Source: Flavobacterium lacustre | Lineage (GTDB): Bacteria; Bacteroidota; Bacteroidia; Flavobacteriales; Flavobacteriaceae | Direction of reading: 5' to 3' | DNA length: 64,000 nucleotides | Assembly (NCBI RefSeq): GCF_027474525.2 | Contig: NZ_CP114882.2 | Span: 806,001-870,000 of the forward strand | Shown: in pieces, positions 1 to 8,862 of the stretch | Numbering within the stretch: position 1 is the first letter of the stretch | Layout of the letters: each line of letters opens with the position of its first letter | The notes under the pieces: model-generated | Told to the model about the DNA's origin: nothing | The model's input: only the letters and a program-made list of their open reading frames with translations | The model's database searches: none | Made by a program: the position numbers and the translations under genes

Positions 1-194
1 CCTACAATGTTATCGTTCATTTGAACCATTGCTTTCCACCAATATTCGCGTATGTTCTTTTTTAATTCTACTCCGTTTTGTGCATAATCATAGACTGCAC
101 TTAAACCATCGTATATTTCGCTTGACGGAAAAATAAATCCGTACTCTTTTGCGTGCGAAACTACATTCTTAAATAAATCTTCTTGTTTTGCCAT
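1..194 (-). CDS. glyQS: Glycyl-tRNA synthetase, N-terminal part only
   Basis: Reading leftwards from the ATG at 192-194, the reverse strand encodes MAKQEDLFKNVVSHAKEYGF and stays open to the window edge, about 64 residues. The sequence matches the N-terminus of the single-chain class II glycyl-tRNA synthetase, which charges tRNA-Gly with glycine in the cytoplasm. The visible part includes the family's FPSSEIYDG and YWWKAMVQ stretches. Catalytic motifs 1-3 lie outside the window, so the call rests on recognising the N-terminus. The gene is divergent from the ComF-like gene at 292, with about 97 AT-rich bases between them. Confidence 0.8.
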   Translation of the reverse strand, partial: MAKQEDLFKNVVSHAKEYGFIFPSSEIYDGLSAVYDYAQNGVELKKNIREYWWKAMVQMNDNIV

Positions 195-291
195 AATGAT
201 GCAAAAATATAAAAAGTGAACTTAAAAAAAAGAAAATTGTTAAAGATTGAAGCAATGATTTTCCTATTTTTATAAATAAATCACTGATTAC

Positions 292-975
292 ATGTTCAAA
301 AGCATTATCAATCTATTTTTTCCGGTTGTTTGTTCGGGTTGCAAAGCCTTTTTATTATCCAATGAAAATGTAATTTGTACCGTTTGCAGACACGAAATTC
401 CGTTGACCAACCATCATTTGAATACAGAAAATGAAGCTTTAAAAAAGTTTTATGGCAGAATTCCCGTTGAACACGCTTCGGCATTAACCTATTTTCATAA
501 AAAAGGAATTGTTCAAGAAATGATTCACAGTTTGAAATATCGTGGTCACGAGGAAATAGGCACAGTTTTAGGAGAATGGTATGCAGAAGATTTAAAAAAT
601 TTAGCAACCATACAATCCATTGATGCAATTATTCCTGTTCCCATTCATAAAAAAAGATTGCGGGAGAGAGGCTATAATCAAGTTACCACTTTTGGTTTGG
701 CTTTATCTGAAAATCTAAAAATCCCCTACAACTCTAGTCTTTTAAAAAGAAATATATATTCAAAAACTCAATCCAAGAAAAATTTCTTGGGAAGAACCGA
801 AGGAATCGACGCCGTTTTTGATGTTTCATTTACCGAACAAGACCATAACAAACACTTCCTGCTAATTGACGATGTGATTACTACCGGAGCAACTTTGGAA
901 GTGTGTTCAAAAGCATTACTTAAAATTCCTGGTGCCAAAATCAGTATTGTATGTATGGCAATGGCACATTCTTAA
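292..975 (+). CDS. ComF family phosphoribosyltransferase-like protein
   Basis: A 227-residue protein with the two-part ComF layout. The N-terminus has two CxxC pairs (Cys14/17 and Cys29/32) expected to bind zinc. The C-terminal half is a type I phosphoribosyltransferase fold with the PRPP loop LLIDDVITTGATL near residue 190. In naturally competent bacteria ComF helps DNA uptake or processing, but homologues are widespread in non-competent species and no enzymatic reaction is firmly assigned. The gene stands alone, divergent from glycyl-tRNA synthetase. The length is normal and the frame is intact, so the family call is secure and the function is open. Confidence 0.85.
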   Translation: MFKSIINLFFPVVCSGCKAFLLSNENVICTVCRHEIPLTNHHLNTENEALKKFYGRIPVEHASALTYFHKKGIVQEMIHSLKYRGHEEIGTVLGEWYAEDLKNLATIQSIDAIIPVPIHKKRLRERGYNQVTTFGLALSENLKIPYNSSLLKRNIYSKTQSKKNFLGRTEGIDAVFDVSFTEQDHNKHFLLIDDVITTGATLEVCSKALLKIPGAKISIVCMAMAHS

Positions 976-1129
976 CGCATTCAAAAAAATAAAACACCCT
1001 GATTTACTGATTATTATAAGCAATTTTAAATTCATTAAAACTAGTAAATTAACTGTATGAGAATTGTATAATTTACATATTTAATGAAATTATAACAAAA
1101 TTGTCTTTCCTATTATAAAGTTAAATGTA

Positions 1130-1137
1130 TAAATTTG
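1130..1137 (+). promoter_or_regulatory. Predicted -7 promoter box of superoxide dismutase
   Basis: TAAATTTG matches the Bacteroidota -7 consensus TAnnTTTG and lies 37 bases before the start codon at 1175. A TTG at 1101-1103 is the nearest -33 candidate, but its spacing of 26 is longer than usual. Confidence 0.4.
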
Positions 1138-1174
1138 AATAAAATTTTTATAAACCAATTTAAACAACAATATC

Positions 1175-1783
1175 ATGGCTTTTGAATTACCACAATTACC
1201 GTATGCGTATGACGCATTAGAACCTTATATTGATGCCCGTACGATGGAAATTCATCATACTAAACATCACAATGCTTACATTACTAATGTTAATGCTGCT
1301 ATTGCAGGAACAGACATGGAAGGTAAGACTATCGAAAATATTTTGATTAATCTTGATATGAAAAACATGGCAGTTCGCAACAACGGCGGTGGTTTTTACA
1401 ATCATAATTTATATTGGACCGTTATGACTCCAAATGGAGGCGGACTTCCAACAGGTGATTTATTAGCTGCAATTGAAGCTGCTTTCGGAAGTTTTGAAGA
1501 ATTTAAAGCTAGTTTCAGTAAAGCTGGTGCTACACAATTTGGTTCAGGATGGGCTTGGTTGTGTGTGCATAAAGGCGGAAAACTTGACGTTTGCGGAACT
1601 CCAAATCAAGACAATCCATTAATGCCTGAAGTAGGTTGTGGTGGAACTCCAATTTTAGGAATGGACGTTTGGGAACATGCTTACTATTTACATTATCAAA
1701 ATAGAAGACCTGATTATATTGAAGCTTTTTTCAACGTAATCAACTGGACTGAGGTAGCTAGAAGATATGCTTTAGAGAAATAA
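1175..1783 (+). CDS. sodA: Superoxide dismutase, Mn/Fe family
   Basis: A 202-residue iron/manganese superoxide dismutase that converts superoxide to peroxide and oxygen. The four metal ligands are visible: His27 in [12 protein letters not shown], His77 in YNHNLYW, and Asp164 and His168 in DVWEHAYY. Gly71-73 and Gln145 (TPNQDNPL) follow the manganese-type pattern, because iron enzymes usually carry their active-site Gln next to the second His instead. Metal preference cannot be settled from sequence, and Bacteroidota enzymes can be cambialistic. No signal peptide is seen, so it is cytoplasmic. It is a monocistronic unit with its own promoter box and a strong terminator at 1852-1890. Confidence 0.93.
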   Translation: MAFELPQLPYAYDALEPYIDARTMEIHHTKHHNAYITNVNAAIAGTDMEGKTIENILINLDMKNMAVRNNGGGFYNHNLYWTVMTPNGGGLPTGDLLAAIEAAFGSFEEFKASFSKAGATQFGSGWAWLCVHKGGKLDVCGTPNQDNPLMPEVGCGGTPILGMDVWEHAYYLHYQNRRPDYIEAFFNVINWTEVARRYALEK

Positions 1784-1851
1784 AAAAATAAGATGAAAGA
1801 ATAAAGATTTCAATAATTACCATTTTTTTCTTGTTTCTTTCCTTTTAAAAT

Positions 1852-1890
1852 AAAAAGCGCCGATTTCAAAATTTGAAATCAGCGCTTTTT
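1852..1890. terminator. Bidirectional terminator after superoxide dismutase
   Basis: A long hairpin: AAAAAGCGC, then GATTTCAAA pairing with TTTGAAATC, then GCGCTTTTT. The A- and T-runs flank both sides, so it could stop transcripts from either direction. Confidence 0.85.
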
Positions 1891-1920
1891 GCTTGATATT
1901 TTTTTTTATTTTATTACAAT

Positions 1921-1950
1921 AAAAAAGGCGGAATTTCTTCCACCTTTTTT
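1921..1950. terminator. Second hairpin between superoxide dismutase and purF
   Basis: AAAAAAGG-C-GGAA pairs with TTCC-A-CCTTTTTT around a TTTC loop. It is probably a back-up terminator for the converging genes. It lies about 130 bases beyond the purF stop. Confidence 0.55.
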
Positions 1951-2080
1951 GCCCCAAATCTACCATAAACTTAACCTACTAATGTTAATGGTTACTCAAA
2001 ATTAGAAGAGTTATACAGTAAAAACAAACTTTTAAGGTAAACAACCTATAAAACCGATTAATGGTGTTTTATTCGAAGTA

Positions 2081-3979
2081 TTAGTACGCTCGGGCGTCTT
2101 TTCCTTCATAAAAATTCATGAATGCTCGGTTTACAACTCGGTTTCCTCCTGGCGTAGGATAGTCGCCAGTGAAGTACCAATCGCCTAAATTTTTAGGACA
2201 GGCAGTATGTAAATCTTCAACAGTTTGGAATATTATTTTTACTTCGGCATTAATTTCTGGTGAGCTTAACATCTCTGCAATTTTGTTTGAAACTTCCTGT
2301 GGATGAAACGGCTCGTAAATTGCCGTTACATAATTCACTACTTCATGATCTTTGAAATTTTCCTGTGCTTTACATTTAGCATATACTTCATCAACAATAT
2401 GATATAAATTCCTTTCTTTAAGCAATTCTAAAGCGGCTTTAAATGCAACCAAGCCTTCTAGTTTTGCCATATCAATTCCGTAACAATCCGGATAACGAAT
2501 TTGTGGTGCCGAAGAAACAATAACAATTCGTTTTGGTTTCAATCGGTCCATCATTTTGATAATACTCATTTTCAATGTCGTTCCGCGCACAATACTATCA
2601 TCTATAATTACTAGATTATCCGTAGGTTTAATGACACCATAAGTAACATCATATACGTGAGCTACTAAGTCATCACGGCTGCTGTCCTCTGTAATAAAGG
2701 TTCTGAGTTTTGCATCTTTAATAGCCACTTTCTCCGTACGTATTTTTACGGTCAGTAATTCTTGTAACGTTTCTTTGGTTAACGAATTTCTGTTTTCAAG
2801 AATATAATTATTTTTTCTTTGATTTAAAAAATCTTGTGCTGCTTCAACCAATCCGTAGAAAGAAGTTTCGGCTGTATTTGGAATATAAGAAAAAACCGTG
2901 TTGTCCGTATCTTCATCAATCGATTCTAAAACTGCCGGTAAAATTAATTTTCCAAGATTTTTTCTTTCTTGATAAATCTCAGCGTCACTTCCTCTTGAAA
3001 AATAAATTCGTTCAAAAGAACATGCTTTTTTAACCGCAGGTGGAAGAATTTCTTCCATAGAAACAGTTCCGTTTTTCTTTATTATTAAGGCTTTCCCCGG
3101 ATCAATTTCTTGTACTTTTTCGAAAGGAACATTAAAAACAGTCTGAATCACCGGTCTTTCTGATGCTACAACCACAACTTCATCATCCTGATAAAAATAG
3201 GCTGGACGAATTCCGGCCGGGTCTCTAAATACAAATGAATCTCCGTGTCCCAAAAGTCCCGCCATTGCGTAACCTCCATCTAAATTTTTAGAAGAACGTC
3301 TCAAAATTTTAGCAATATCTAAACGTTCTGCAATTACAGGAGAAGCTTCTCTTTTAGACAAACCTTCAATCTTGCAATCTTGATACAATTGCATTACTTC
3401 TTTGTCAAGAAAATGCCCAATTTTTTCCATTACAGTAACGGTATCCGCCATTTCTTTTGGATGCTGTCCCAGTTCTACCAGATTTTCAAAAAGTTCTTTT
3501 ACATTGGTCATATTGAAATTTCCGGCCAATATCAAATTTCTGTGCATCCAGTTGCTTTGGCGTAAAAAAGGATGAACACTTTCGATACTATTTTTTCCAA
3601 ATGTTCCGTAACGTACATGCCCCAAAAACAACTCTCCTACATAAGGAATATTCGCTTTTAGTTGTGGTATATCATCCGCATATTCGGGATGTGCCGTCAT
3701 TTCCTCGTTGATTCTATCATTTATCTGAGCAAAAACATCTTGGATAGGCTGCGCGTGATTGGATCGCACACGACTTATGTATCGTTCTCCAGGTTCTACA
3801 TCCATTTTTATGCTGGCAAAACCTGCACCGTCTTGTCCACGATTGTGTTGCTTTTCCATAAGTAAATACATTTTTTGTATTCCGTAGAAAGCAGTTCCAT
3901 ATTTTTCTTTATAGAATTCAAGCGGTTTAAGTAGTCTAATTAAGGCTATTCCACATTCGTGTTGTAAAGCGTCGCTCAT
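2081..3979 (-). CDS. purF: Amidophosphoribosyltransferase, long Bacteroidota form
   Basis: A 632-residue glutamine-PRPP amidotransferase, the first committed enzyme of purine synthesis, which makes 5-phosphoribosylamine. The N-terminus MSDALQHECGIALIRL carries the class II glutamine amidotransferase nucleophile Cys9, which in this family is exposed by removal of a short propeptide. The C-terminal half holds the PRPP loop VIIDDSIVRGTTL. It is about 130 residues longer than E. coli PurF, which fits the Bacteroidota form. purN lies 1.6 kb upstream on the same strand, so the neighbourhood is purine-related. The gene downstream is convergent superoxide dismutase, separated by two hairpins. Confidence 0.88.
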   Translation of the reverse strand: MSDALQHECGIALIRLLKPLEFYKEKYGTAFYGIQKMYLLMEKQHNRGQDGAGFASIKMDVEPGERYISRVRSNHAQPIQDVFAQINDRINEEMTAHPEYADDIPQLKANIPYVGELFLGHVRYGTFGKNSIESVHPFLRQSNWMHRNLILAGNFNMTNVKELFENLVELGQHPKEMADTVTVMEKIGHFLDKEVMQLYQDCKIEGLSKREASPVIAERLDIAKILRRSSKNLDGGYAMAGLLGHGDSFVFRDPAGIRPAYFYQDDEVVVVASERPVIQTVFNVPFEKVQEIDPGKALIIKKNGTVSMEEILPPAVKKACSFERIYFSRGSDAEIYQERKNLGKLILPAVLESIDEDTDNTVFSYIPNTAETSFYGLVEAAQDFLNQRKNNYILENRNSLTKETLQELLTVKIRTEKVAIKDAKLRTFITEDSSRDDLVAHVYDVTYGVIKPTDNLVIIDDSIVRGTTLKMSIIKMMDRLKPKRIVIVSSAPQIRYPDCYGIDMAKLEGLVAFKAALELLKERNLYHIVDEVYAKCKAQENFKDHEVVNYVTAIYEPFHPQEVSNKIAEMLSSPEINAEVKIIFQTVEDLHTACPKNLGDWYFTGDYPTPGGNRVVNRAFMNFYEGKDARAY

Positions 3980-4034
3980 TGTGTTGTTGTTTGTTGTATT
4001 ATTATTTTAAGCAGTAATTTTGGACTAAATTTTT

Positions 4035-4062
4035 ATCAAAAAAGCCCCGTTTCCGAGGCTTC
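4035..4062 (-). terminator. Terminator of the PfkB kinase gene
   Basis: On the minus strand AAGCCTCG-GAAA-CGGGGCTT is followed by TTTT. It starts a few bases beyond the kinase stop codon and precedes purF. Confidence 0.8.
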
Positions 4063-4068
4063 CTGACA

Positions 4069-4992
4069 TTATATTTCTATGTCAAACTGAGTCAAAGACT
4101 TAAATTGTTTCAACCTTGACTGTACTTCTTGTTGTTCTAAATCAATCATTCGTTCTGTTCCAAATTTCTCTACACAAAAAGAAGCTAAATTAGAACCATA
4201 TATAATTGCATTTTTCATGTTCTCGAAAGATACATTTTCACTTTGTGTAATAAACCCTGCAAATCCACCTGCAAAAGTATCTCCGGCACCTGTTGGATCA
4301 AAAACTTCTTCTAATGGTAATGCTGGTGCAAAAAAGATTTGTTTATCATGAAACAATAATGCTCCATGTTCTCCTTTTTTAATTACTACATATTTAGGTC
4401 CCATTTCATGAATTATCGCTGCCGCTTTAACTAACGAATATTCTCCTGAAAGTTGTCGTGCTTCCTCATCATTAATCGTAATTACGTCTACACGTTTAAT
4501 CACATCCAACAATTCCGGTAATGCACAGTCCATCCAAAAATTCATTGTATCAAGAACCACTAATTTTGGCTTACTCTCCATTTGATCCAAAACACTGCTT
4601 TGTACCAATGGATGCAAGTTTCCTAACATAACTACATCAGCATCTTTGTAATTCTGAGGTACTTTTGGTTGAAAATCAGCCAAAACATTAAGTTCTGTTG
4701 CCAATGTATCTCTTGAATTCAAGTCATTGTGGTACAAACCGCTCCAAAAGAAAGTTTTCCCTCCTTTTACAACTTCAAGTCCTGAAATATCAATATTTCT
4801 TGCTGTTAATAAATCTAAATATTCTTGTGGAAAATCATCGCCTACTACAGAAACTATGGCAGATTGTAAATTAAAAAAAGAAGCTGAAAGTCCGATATAC
4901 GTACCGGCACCACCTAAAATTTTATCTGTTTTACCAAAAGGGGTTTCAATTGCGTCGAAAGCTACGGTTCCAACAATCAATAATTTGTTCAT
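4069..4992 (-). CDS. PfkB family sugar/nucleoside kinase
   Basis: A 307-residue ribokinase-family kinase, expected to phosphorylate a sugar or nucleoside with ATP in the cytoplasm. The C-terminal signature DPTGAGDTFAGGF (about residues 232-244) contains the catalytic Asp and the anion-hole glycines. The N-terminus has the family's LGGAGTYIGLSASFF glycine-rich segment. The substrate cannot be read from the sequence; ribose, adenosine or a related ligand are possible. It is transcribed towards purF but is separated from it by a strong terminator, and it has its own promoter box at 5016-5046, so it is probably monocistronic. Confidence 0.85.
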   Translation of the reverse strand: MNKLLIVGTVAFDAIETPFGKTDKILGGAGTYIGLSASFFNLQSAIVSVVGDDFPQEYLDLLTARNIDISGLEVVKGGKTFFWSGLYHNDLNSRDTLATELNVLADFQPKVPQNYKDADVVMLGNLHPLVQSSVLDQMESKPKLVVLDTMNFWMDCALPELLDVIKRVDVITINDEEARQLSGEYSLVKAAAIIHEMGPKYVVIKKGEHGALLFHDKQIFFAPALPLEEVFDPTGAGDTFAGGFAGFITQSENVSFENMKNAIIYGSNLASFCVEKFGTERMIDLEQQEVQSRLKQFKSLTQFDIEI

Positions 4993-5015
4993 TTTGTGAA
5001 TTTCGAATTAAGGCG

Positions 5016-5046
5016 CAAAGATAGTTTATAAGTTACAAAATTGCAA
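5016..5046 (-). promoter_or_regulatory. Predicted promoter of the PfkB kinase gene
   Basis: On the minus strand TTG (5046-5044), 20 bases, then TATCTTTG (5023-5016) fit the Bacteroidota -33/-7 layout. The start codon is about 24 bases beyond the -7 box. Confidence 0.5.
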
Positions 5047-5097
5047 CGGGTTAGAATTGTAAAGTTTTCATAATTTACAATACTGAAAAACAAATGT

Positions 5098-5577
5098 TTA
5101 GAGCAGTTTTTTTTCTTCTTTTTCATAAAAGGAATCAATTGAAAGCTGCTTTTGAGCCGAAGCCATAACGGCGAGCTCATCGCATCTTTCGTTTTGAAGA
5201 TGGTTATTATGTCCTTTTATCCATTTAAAATCTACTTTATGTTTTCTGTAGACTATTAAAAAACGTTTCCATAAATCCGGATTTTTTCTGTCGATAAATC
5301 CTTTTTTTTCCCATCCAAAAACCCATTTTTTTACAACAGAATCAACAACATACTTAGAATCTGAAACTACCAGAACTTTAGTATCTGAATTTTTAAGCTT
5401 TTCCAGACCTACAATTACGGCCAATAATTCCATCCTATTATTTGTCGTAAAACGAAAACCCTCATAAAATTCCTTCCGATACGGCTTTCCAACCCACTCC
5501 ATAACTACTCCGTAGCCACCGGGACCGGGATTGCCTTTGGCCGCTCCATCGGTATAAATATGTACGTCGTGTTCCAA
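5098..5577 (-). CDS. rnhA: Ribonuclease HI
   Basis: A 159-residue RNase HI that cuts the RNA strand of RNA-DNA hybrids. All four acidic catalytic residues are visible: Asp10 in IYTDGAAKGNPGPGG, Glu50 in TNNRMELLAV, Asp73 in VVSDSKYV and Asp133 in NERCDELA. The His of the flexible loop is present in KGHNNH. Length is normal for the bacterial enzyme, with about 20 extra Lys/Glu-rich residues at the C-terminus. It starts 9 bases after the purN stop, so the two are probably cotranscribed, purN first. Confidence 0.93.
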   Translation of the reverse strand: MEHDVHIYTDGAAKGNPGPGGYGVVMEWVGKPYRKEFYEGFRFTTNNRMELLAVIVGLEKLKNSDTKVLVVSDSKYVVDSVVKKWVFGWEKKGFIDRKNPDLWKRFLIVYRKHKVDFKWIKGHNNHLQNERCDELAVMASAQKQLSIDSFYEKEEKKLL

Positions 5578-5586
5578 AATATGACT

Positions 5587-6156
5587 CTATAAGTTATTGG
5601 TAAGCAGTTTTTCTATAACCAAAGGAAAAAATTCCTGTTCCAATTCGTGGATTTTTTCAGCAACATGTTCCGGAGAATCTGTTGCTGCTAAAAGCACTTG
5701 TTGCTGAAATATAATATTTCCTTCGTCATAATTTTCGTTTACAAAATGAATTGTAATTCCGGTTTCTTTCTCTTTATTTTCAACAACTGCATGATGTATA
5801 TGCATTCCATACATTCCTTTTCCACCATATTTTGGCAACAATGCTGGATGTATATTTATAATTTTATCAGGATAGGCTTGTACTATATTTTGAGGGAATT
5901 TCAATAAAAATCCGGCAAGAACAATTAAATCAGGCTGAATTGCATTAATTTTTTGTAAAACTTTACTTTCATTTAAATCGTGTTTTGAGAAAATCTCAAC
6001 AGGAATTGAATTATTTTTTGCCCTTTCAATAACTTTTGCATTTGCATTATTAGTGAACACAGCAACAACTGTTGCTATCTTTGTTGTGGCAAAATACTTT
6101 ATAATATTTTCAGCATTAGTACCCGATCCAGAAGCAAAAACGACTATTTTTTTCAT
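5587..6156 (-). CDS. purN: Phosphoribosylglycinamide formyltransferase
   Basis: A 189-residue GAR transformylase that transfers a formyl group from 10-formyl-THF to glycinamide ribonucleotide, the third step of purine synthesis. The N-terminal phosphate-binding segment FASGSGTNAENI is present. The catalytic Asn-x-His lies in INIHPALLPKYGG near residue 100, and the catalytic Asp lies in NYDEGNIIFQ. Length is normal. It is divergent from acpP, with about 175 bases of AT-rich promoter DNA between, and is followed within 9 bases by rnhA. Confidence 0.92.
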   Translation of the reverse strand: MKKIVVFASGSGTNAENIIKYFATTKIATVVAVFTNNANAKVIERAKNNSIPVEIFSKHDLNESKVLQKINAIQPDLIVLAGFLLKFPQNIVQAYPDKIINIHPALLPKYGGKGMYGMHIHHAVVENKEKETGITIHFVNENYDEGNIIFQQQVLLAATDSPEHVAEKIHELEQEFFPLVIEKLLTNNL

Positions 6157-6273
6157 AACCTAACCTAGTTTTATTATGCAAAAAAAGGGATAAAAAATGA
6201 AAATAAATAACATTCAGAAGCCTTTGTTAAAATAAATTTTATAATTTAGTTCACACATTTATTAACTAAATAG

Positions 6274-6302
6274 TTGTTTTAAAATAAAGTTTTTTATTTT
6301 TG
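6274..6302 (+). promoter_or_regulatory. Predicted promoter of acpP
   Basis: TTG at 6274-6276, 18 bases, then TATTTTTG at 6295-6302 match the Bacteroidota -33/-7 consensus. The predicted transcript would start about 25 bases before the acpP ATG at 6333. Confidence 0.6.
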
Positions 6303-6332
6303 CCAACAAATTAAATTCTAAAATTAAAGATT

Positions 6333-6569
6333 ATGTCAGACATTGCATCAAGAGTAAAAGCGATTATCGTAGACAAATTAGGTGTTGACGAAAACGAAGT
6401 TGTAACAGAAGCAAGCTTCACTAATGATTTAGGAGCTGACTCATTAGACACTGTAGAGCTTATCATGGAATTCGAAAAAGAATTTGACATTCAGATTCCA
6501 GACGATCAAGCAGAAAACATTGCTACTGTAGGTCAAGCAATTTCTTACATCGAAGAAGCTAAGAAATAA
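6333..6569 (+). CDS. acpP: Acyl carrier protein
   Basis: A 78-residue acidic acyl carrier protein that holds growing fatty acyl chains on a 4'-phosphopantetheine arm. The attachment serine is in the DSLDTVEL motif (Ser36 by count of the usual fold), preceded by TNDLGA. It starts the fatty-acid block acpP-fabF. The strong promoter box upstream and the terminator at 6576-6615 suggest that much of its mRNA is monocistronic, as expected for an abundant protein. The identification is secure from the motif, size and neighbours. Confidence 0.97.
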   Translation: MSDIASRVKAIIVDKLGVDENEVVTEASFTNDLGADSLDTVELIMEFEKEFDIQIPDDQAENIATVGQAISYIEEAKK

Positions 6570-6575
6570 TAAATA

Positions 6576-6615
6576 CACACCCGTTTGCAATTTTGCACAC
6601 GGGTGTTATTATTTT
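6576..6615 (+). terminator. Terminator after acpP
   Basis: CACCCGT pairs with ACGGGTG around an inner TGCAA/TTGCA stem and is followed by TTATTATTTTC. It starts about 10 bases after the acpP stop. Confidence 0.75.
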
Positions 6616-6669
6616 CTAAAACTAAATTCACGATTGAAATTCAATCAAAAAAAAGATATTTATTGTAAT

Positions 6670-6720
6670 ACCCATGGCTCTTTTATAACAATATAGTAAA
6701 AAGAAGCGTGGGTTTTATTT
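6670..6720 (+). terminator. Terminator-like hairpin in the fabF leader
   Basis: ACCCA..GC.TCTTTT pairs with AAAAGA.GC.TGGGT and is followed by TTTTATTTG. It lies only about 30 bases before fabF, so it could be a second acpP terminator or an attenuator in the fabF leader. Confidence 0.55.
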
Positions 6721-6748
6721 GTTTAAAGATAACAAAAACACATAAGTT

Positions 6749-8002
6749 ATGGAATTAAGACGAGTTGTTGTAACAGGTTTAGGTGCGCTTACTCCCATTG
6801 GAAATAACGTCCAAGAATTTTGGAATGGTCTAATTAACGGAGTTAGTGGAGCCGCACCGATAACTTATTTCGATGCTTCAAAATTCAAAACTCAGTTTGC
6901 TTGCGAATTGAAAAACTTTAATGTCGAAGAATTTATTGACAGAAAAGAAGCAAGAAAAATGGATCGTTACGCACAATATGCTATGGTCTCATCAGAAGAA
7001 GCAATGAAAGATGCTAATTTTGATTTGGACAAATTAGATAAAGATCGTGCTGGTGTAATTTGGGGATCTGGAATTGGCGGATTAGAAACTTTTCAAATTG
7101 AAGTTCTTAATTTTGCTGCCGGAGACGGAACACCAAAATTCAATCCTTTCTTTATCCCAAAAATGATTGGTGATATTGCTTGCGGGCATATTTCAATAAA
7201 ATATGGCTTTAGAGGCCCTAACTTTGGTACTGTTTCAGCTTGTGCTTCATCAACAAATGCTATTATAGACGCATTCAATTATATCCGATTAGGTCATGCC
7301 GATGTAATGGTGACAGGTGGTTCAGAAGCTGCAGTAACTATTGCGGGGATGGGCGGATTTAATGCCATGCATGCTTTATCTACCAGAAACGACGACCCAA
7401 AAACAGCTTCAAGACCAATGGACAAAGACAGAGACGGATTTGTACTTGGAGAAGGAGCAGGAGCTTTAATTCTTGAAGAATACGAACATGCTGTTGCTCG
7501 TGGCGCAAAAATTTATTGCGAAGTTGGTGGTGGCGGAATGTCAGCAGATGCTTATCATATTACAGCTCCACATCCGGAAGGATTAGGTGCGAAAAATGTA
7601 ATGTTAAATTGCTTGAGAGATGCAGGTTTAAAACCAACAGATGTTGACGGTGTAAACATGCACGGAACTTCAACTCCTCTGGGAGATTTAGCAGAATCTA
7701 AAGCTATTCAACATGTATTTGGCGAACACGCTTATACAATGAACTTGAATTCAACAAAATCAATGACAGGACATTTACTTGGTGCTGCTGGTGCTGTTGA
7801 AACTATATCCTCTATTCTTTCTTTGAAATACGGGATTGTTCCTCCAACAATAAATCATTTTACAGATGATGAAAACATTGATCCAAAATTAAACTTCACT
7901 TTTAATAAAGCTCAAAAAAGAGACATGAAAGTAGTGATGAGTAATACCTTTGGATTTGGTGGTCACAATGCTTGTGTATTGGTAAAAAAATTAGACTTTT
8001 AA
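6749..8002 (+). CDS. fabF: 3-oxoacyl-ACP synthase II
   Basis: A 417-residue condensing enzyme that elongates acyl-ACP with malonyl-ACP in fatty acid synthesis. The thiolase-fold catalytic triad is visible: Cys in TVSACASSTNA (near residue 165), His in MHGTSTPLGD and His in SMTGHLLGAAGAVE. The C-terminal SNTFGFGGHNACVL is the usual glycine-rich end. Length is typical. It is followed 6 bases later by rnc, so the two are cotranslated or cotranscribed. The order acpP-fabF-rnc is conserved in many bacteria. Confidence 0.96.
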   Translation: MELRRVVVTGLGALTPIGNNVQEFWNGLINGVSGAAPITYFDASKFKTQFACELKNFNVEEFIDRKEARKMDRYAQYAMVSSEEAMKDANFDLDKLDKDRAGVIWGSGIGGLETFQIEVLNFAAGDGTPKFNPFFIPKMIGDIACGHISIKYGFRGPNFGTVSACASSTNAIIDAFNYIRLGHADVMVTGGSEAAVTIAGMGGFNAMHALSTRNDDPKTASRPMDKDRDGFVLGEGAGALILEEYEHAVARGAKIYCEVGGGGMSADAYHITAPHPEGLGAKNVMLNCLRDAGLKPTDVDGVNMHGTSTPLGDLAESKAIQHVFGEHAYTMNLNSTKSMTGHLLGAAGAVETISSILSLKYGIVPPTINHFTDDENIDPKLNFTFNKAQKRDMKVVMSNTFGFGGHNACVLVKKLDF

Positions 8003-8008
8003 ACACCT

Positions 8009-8749
8009 ATGCGTTTAATCAAAAAAATATTTTCGAAATCCCGTTCTCAAGAAGACGGGATTTTTTTTGATGCTATTGAACGAATTCTTGGTTTCGCCCC
8101 AAAAACTATTGACTTATACAAAAAAGCATTCACACATCGTTCCTCAAATCGCATGGACGAAAAGGGAAATCCGGTTAATTACGAACGTTTAGAATTTCTT
8201 GGAGACGCCATGCTAAGTTCTGTAATTGCCGCACATCTTTTTAGTAAAGCACCAGCAGGAGACGAAGGCTATCTAACAAAAATGCGGTCCAAAATAGTTA
8301 GCAGAGAACATTTAAACGAGTTAGGGAAAGATTTAAACCTGGTTCAATTTATAGAAAGCAAAGTGCCGTTACAGCATTTTGGAGAAAATATTCATGGAAA
8401 CATTTTTGAATCATTGGTTGGCGCAATATATCTTGACAGAGGTTATGAATACTGCGAAAAATTCATCCAAAAAAGAGTTATTATTCCTTATGTAGATATT
8501 GCGCGTCTGGAAGGAAAAGTAATTAGCTATAAAAGTTTGGTCATCGAATGGTGCCAAAAAGAGAAAAGACTGTTTCATTATGACATTTTTGAAGACAACG
8601 GTATTGACGGCGAAAGGCTGTTTGGAGTAAAACTCAGTATCGATGATAAAGTAATTGCAAGAGCAAGAGCAACTTCAAAAAAGAAAGCAGAAGAAAAGGC
8701 TTCGCAACGAGCATATTTTGCATTTCAAGAAAAAATGGATAAGAAATAA
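8009..8749 (+). CDS. rnc: Ribonuclease III
   Basis: A 246-residue double-strand-specific endoribonuclease that processes rRNA precursors and structured mRNAs. The catalytic signature ERLEFLGDAMLSSVI (about residues 60-74) carries the acidic metal ligands, and a second acidic cluster is in NIFESLVGAIYLD. The C-terminal third is a double-stranded RNA-binding domain ending in the ATSKKKAEEKASQRA motif. It begins 6 bases after fabF and is clearly in the same operon. The short N-terminal extension rich in Lys/Arg is common in this phylum. Confidence 0.95.
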   Translation: MRLIKKIFSKSRSQEDGIFFDAIERILGFAPKTIDLYKKAFTHRSSNRMDEKGNPVNYERLEFLGDAMLSSVIAAHLFSKAPAGDEGYLTKMRSKIVSREHLNELGKDLNLVQFIESKVPLQHFGENIHGNIFESLVGAIYLDRGYEYCEKFIQKRVIIPYVDIARLEGKVISYKSLVIEWCQKEKRLFHYDIFEDNGIDGERLFGVKLSIDDKVIARARATSKKKAEEKASQRAYFAFQEKMDKK

Positions 8750-8862
8750 CATCGAATTCTTAAAACTATAACGTTTTCGTTCATAAATTAACAGAAACAT
8801 CCCGTTTTAGAATATCGATGCTGAAATAGAAATACTATATTTACAACTTATTTTTTCAGGAA

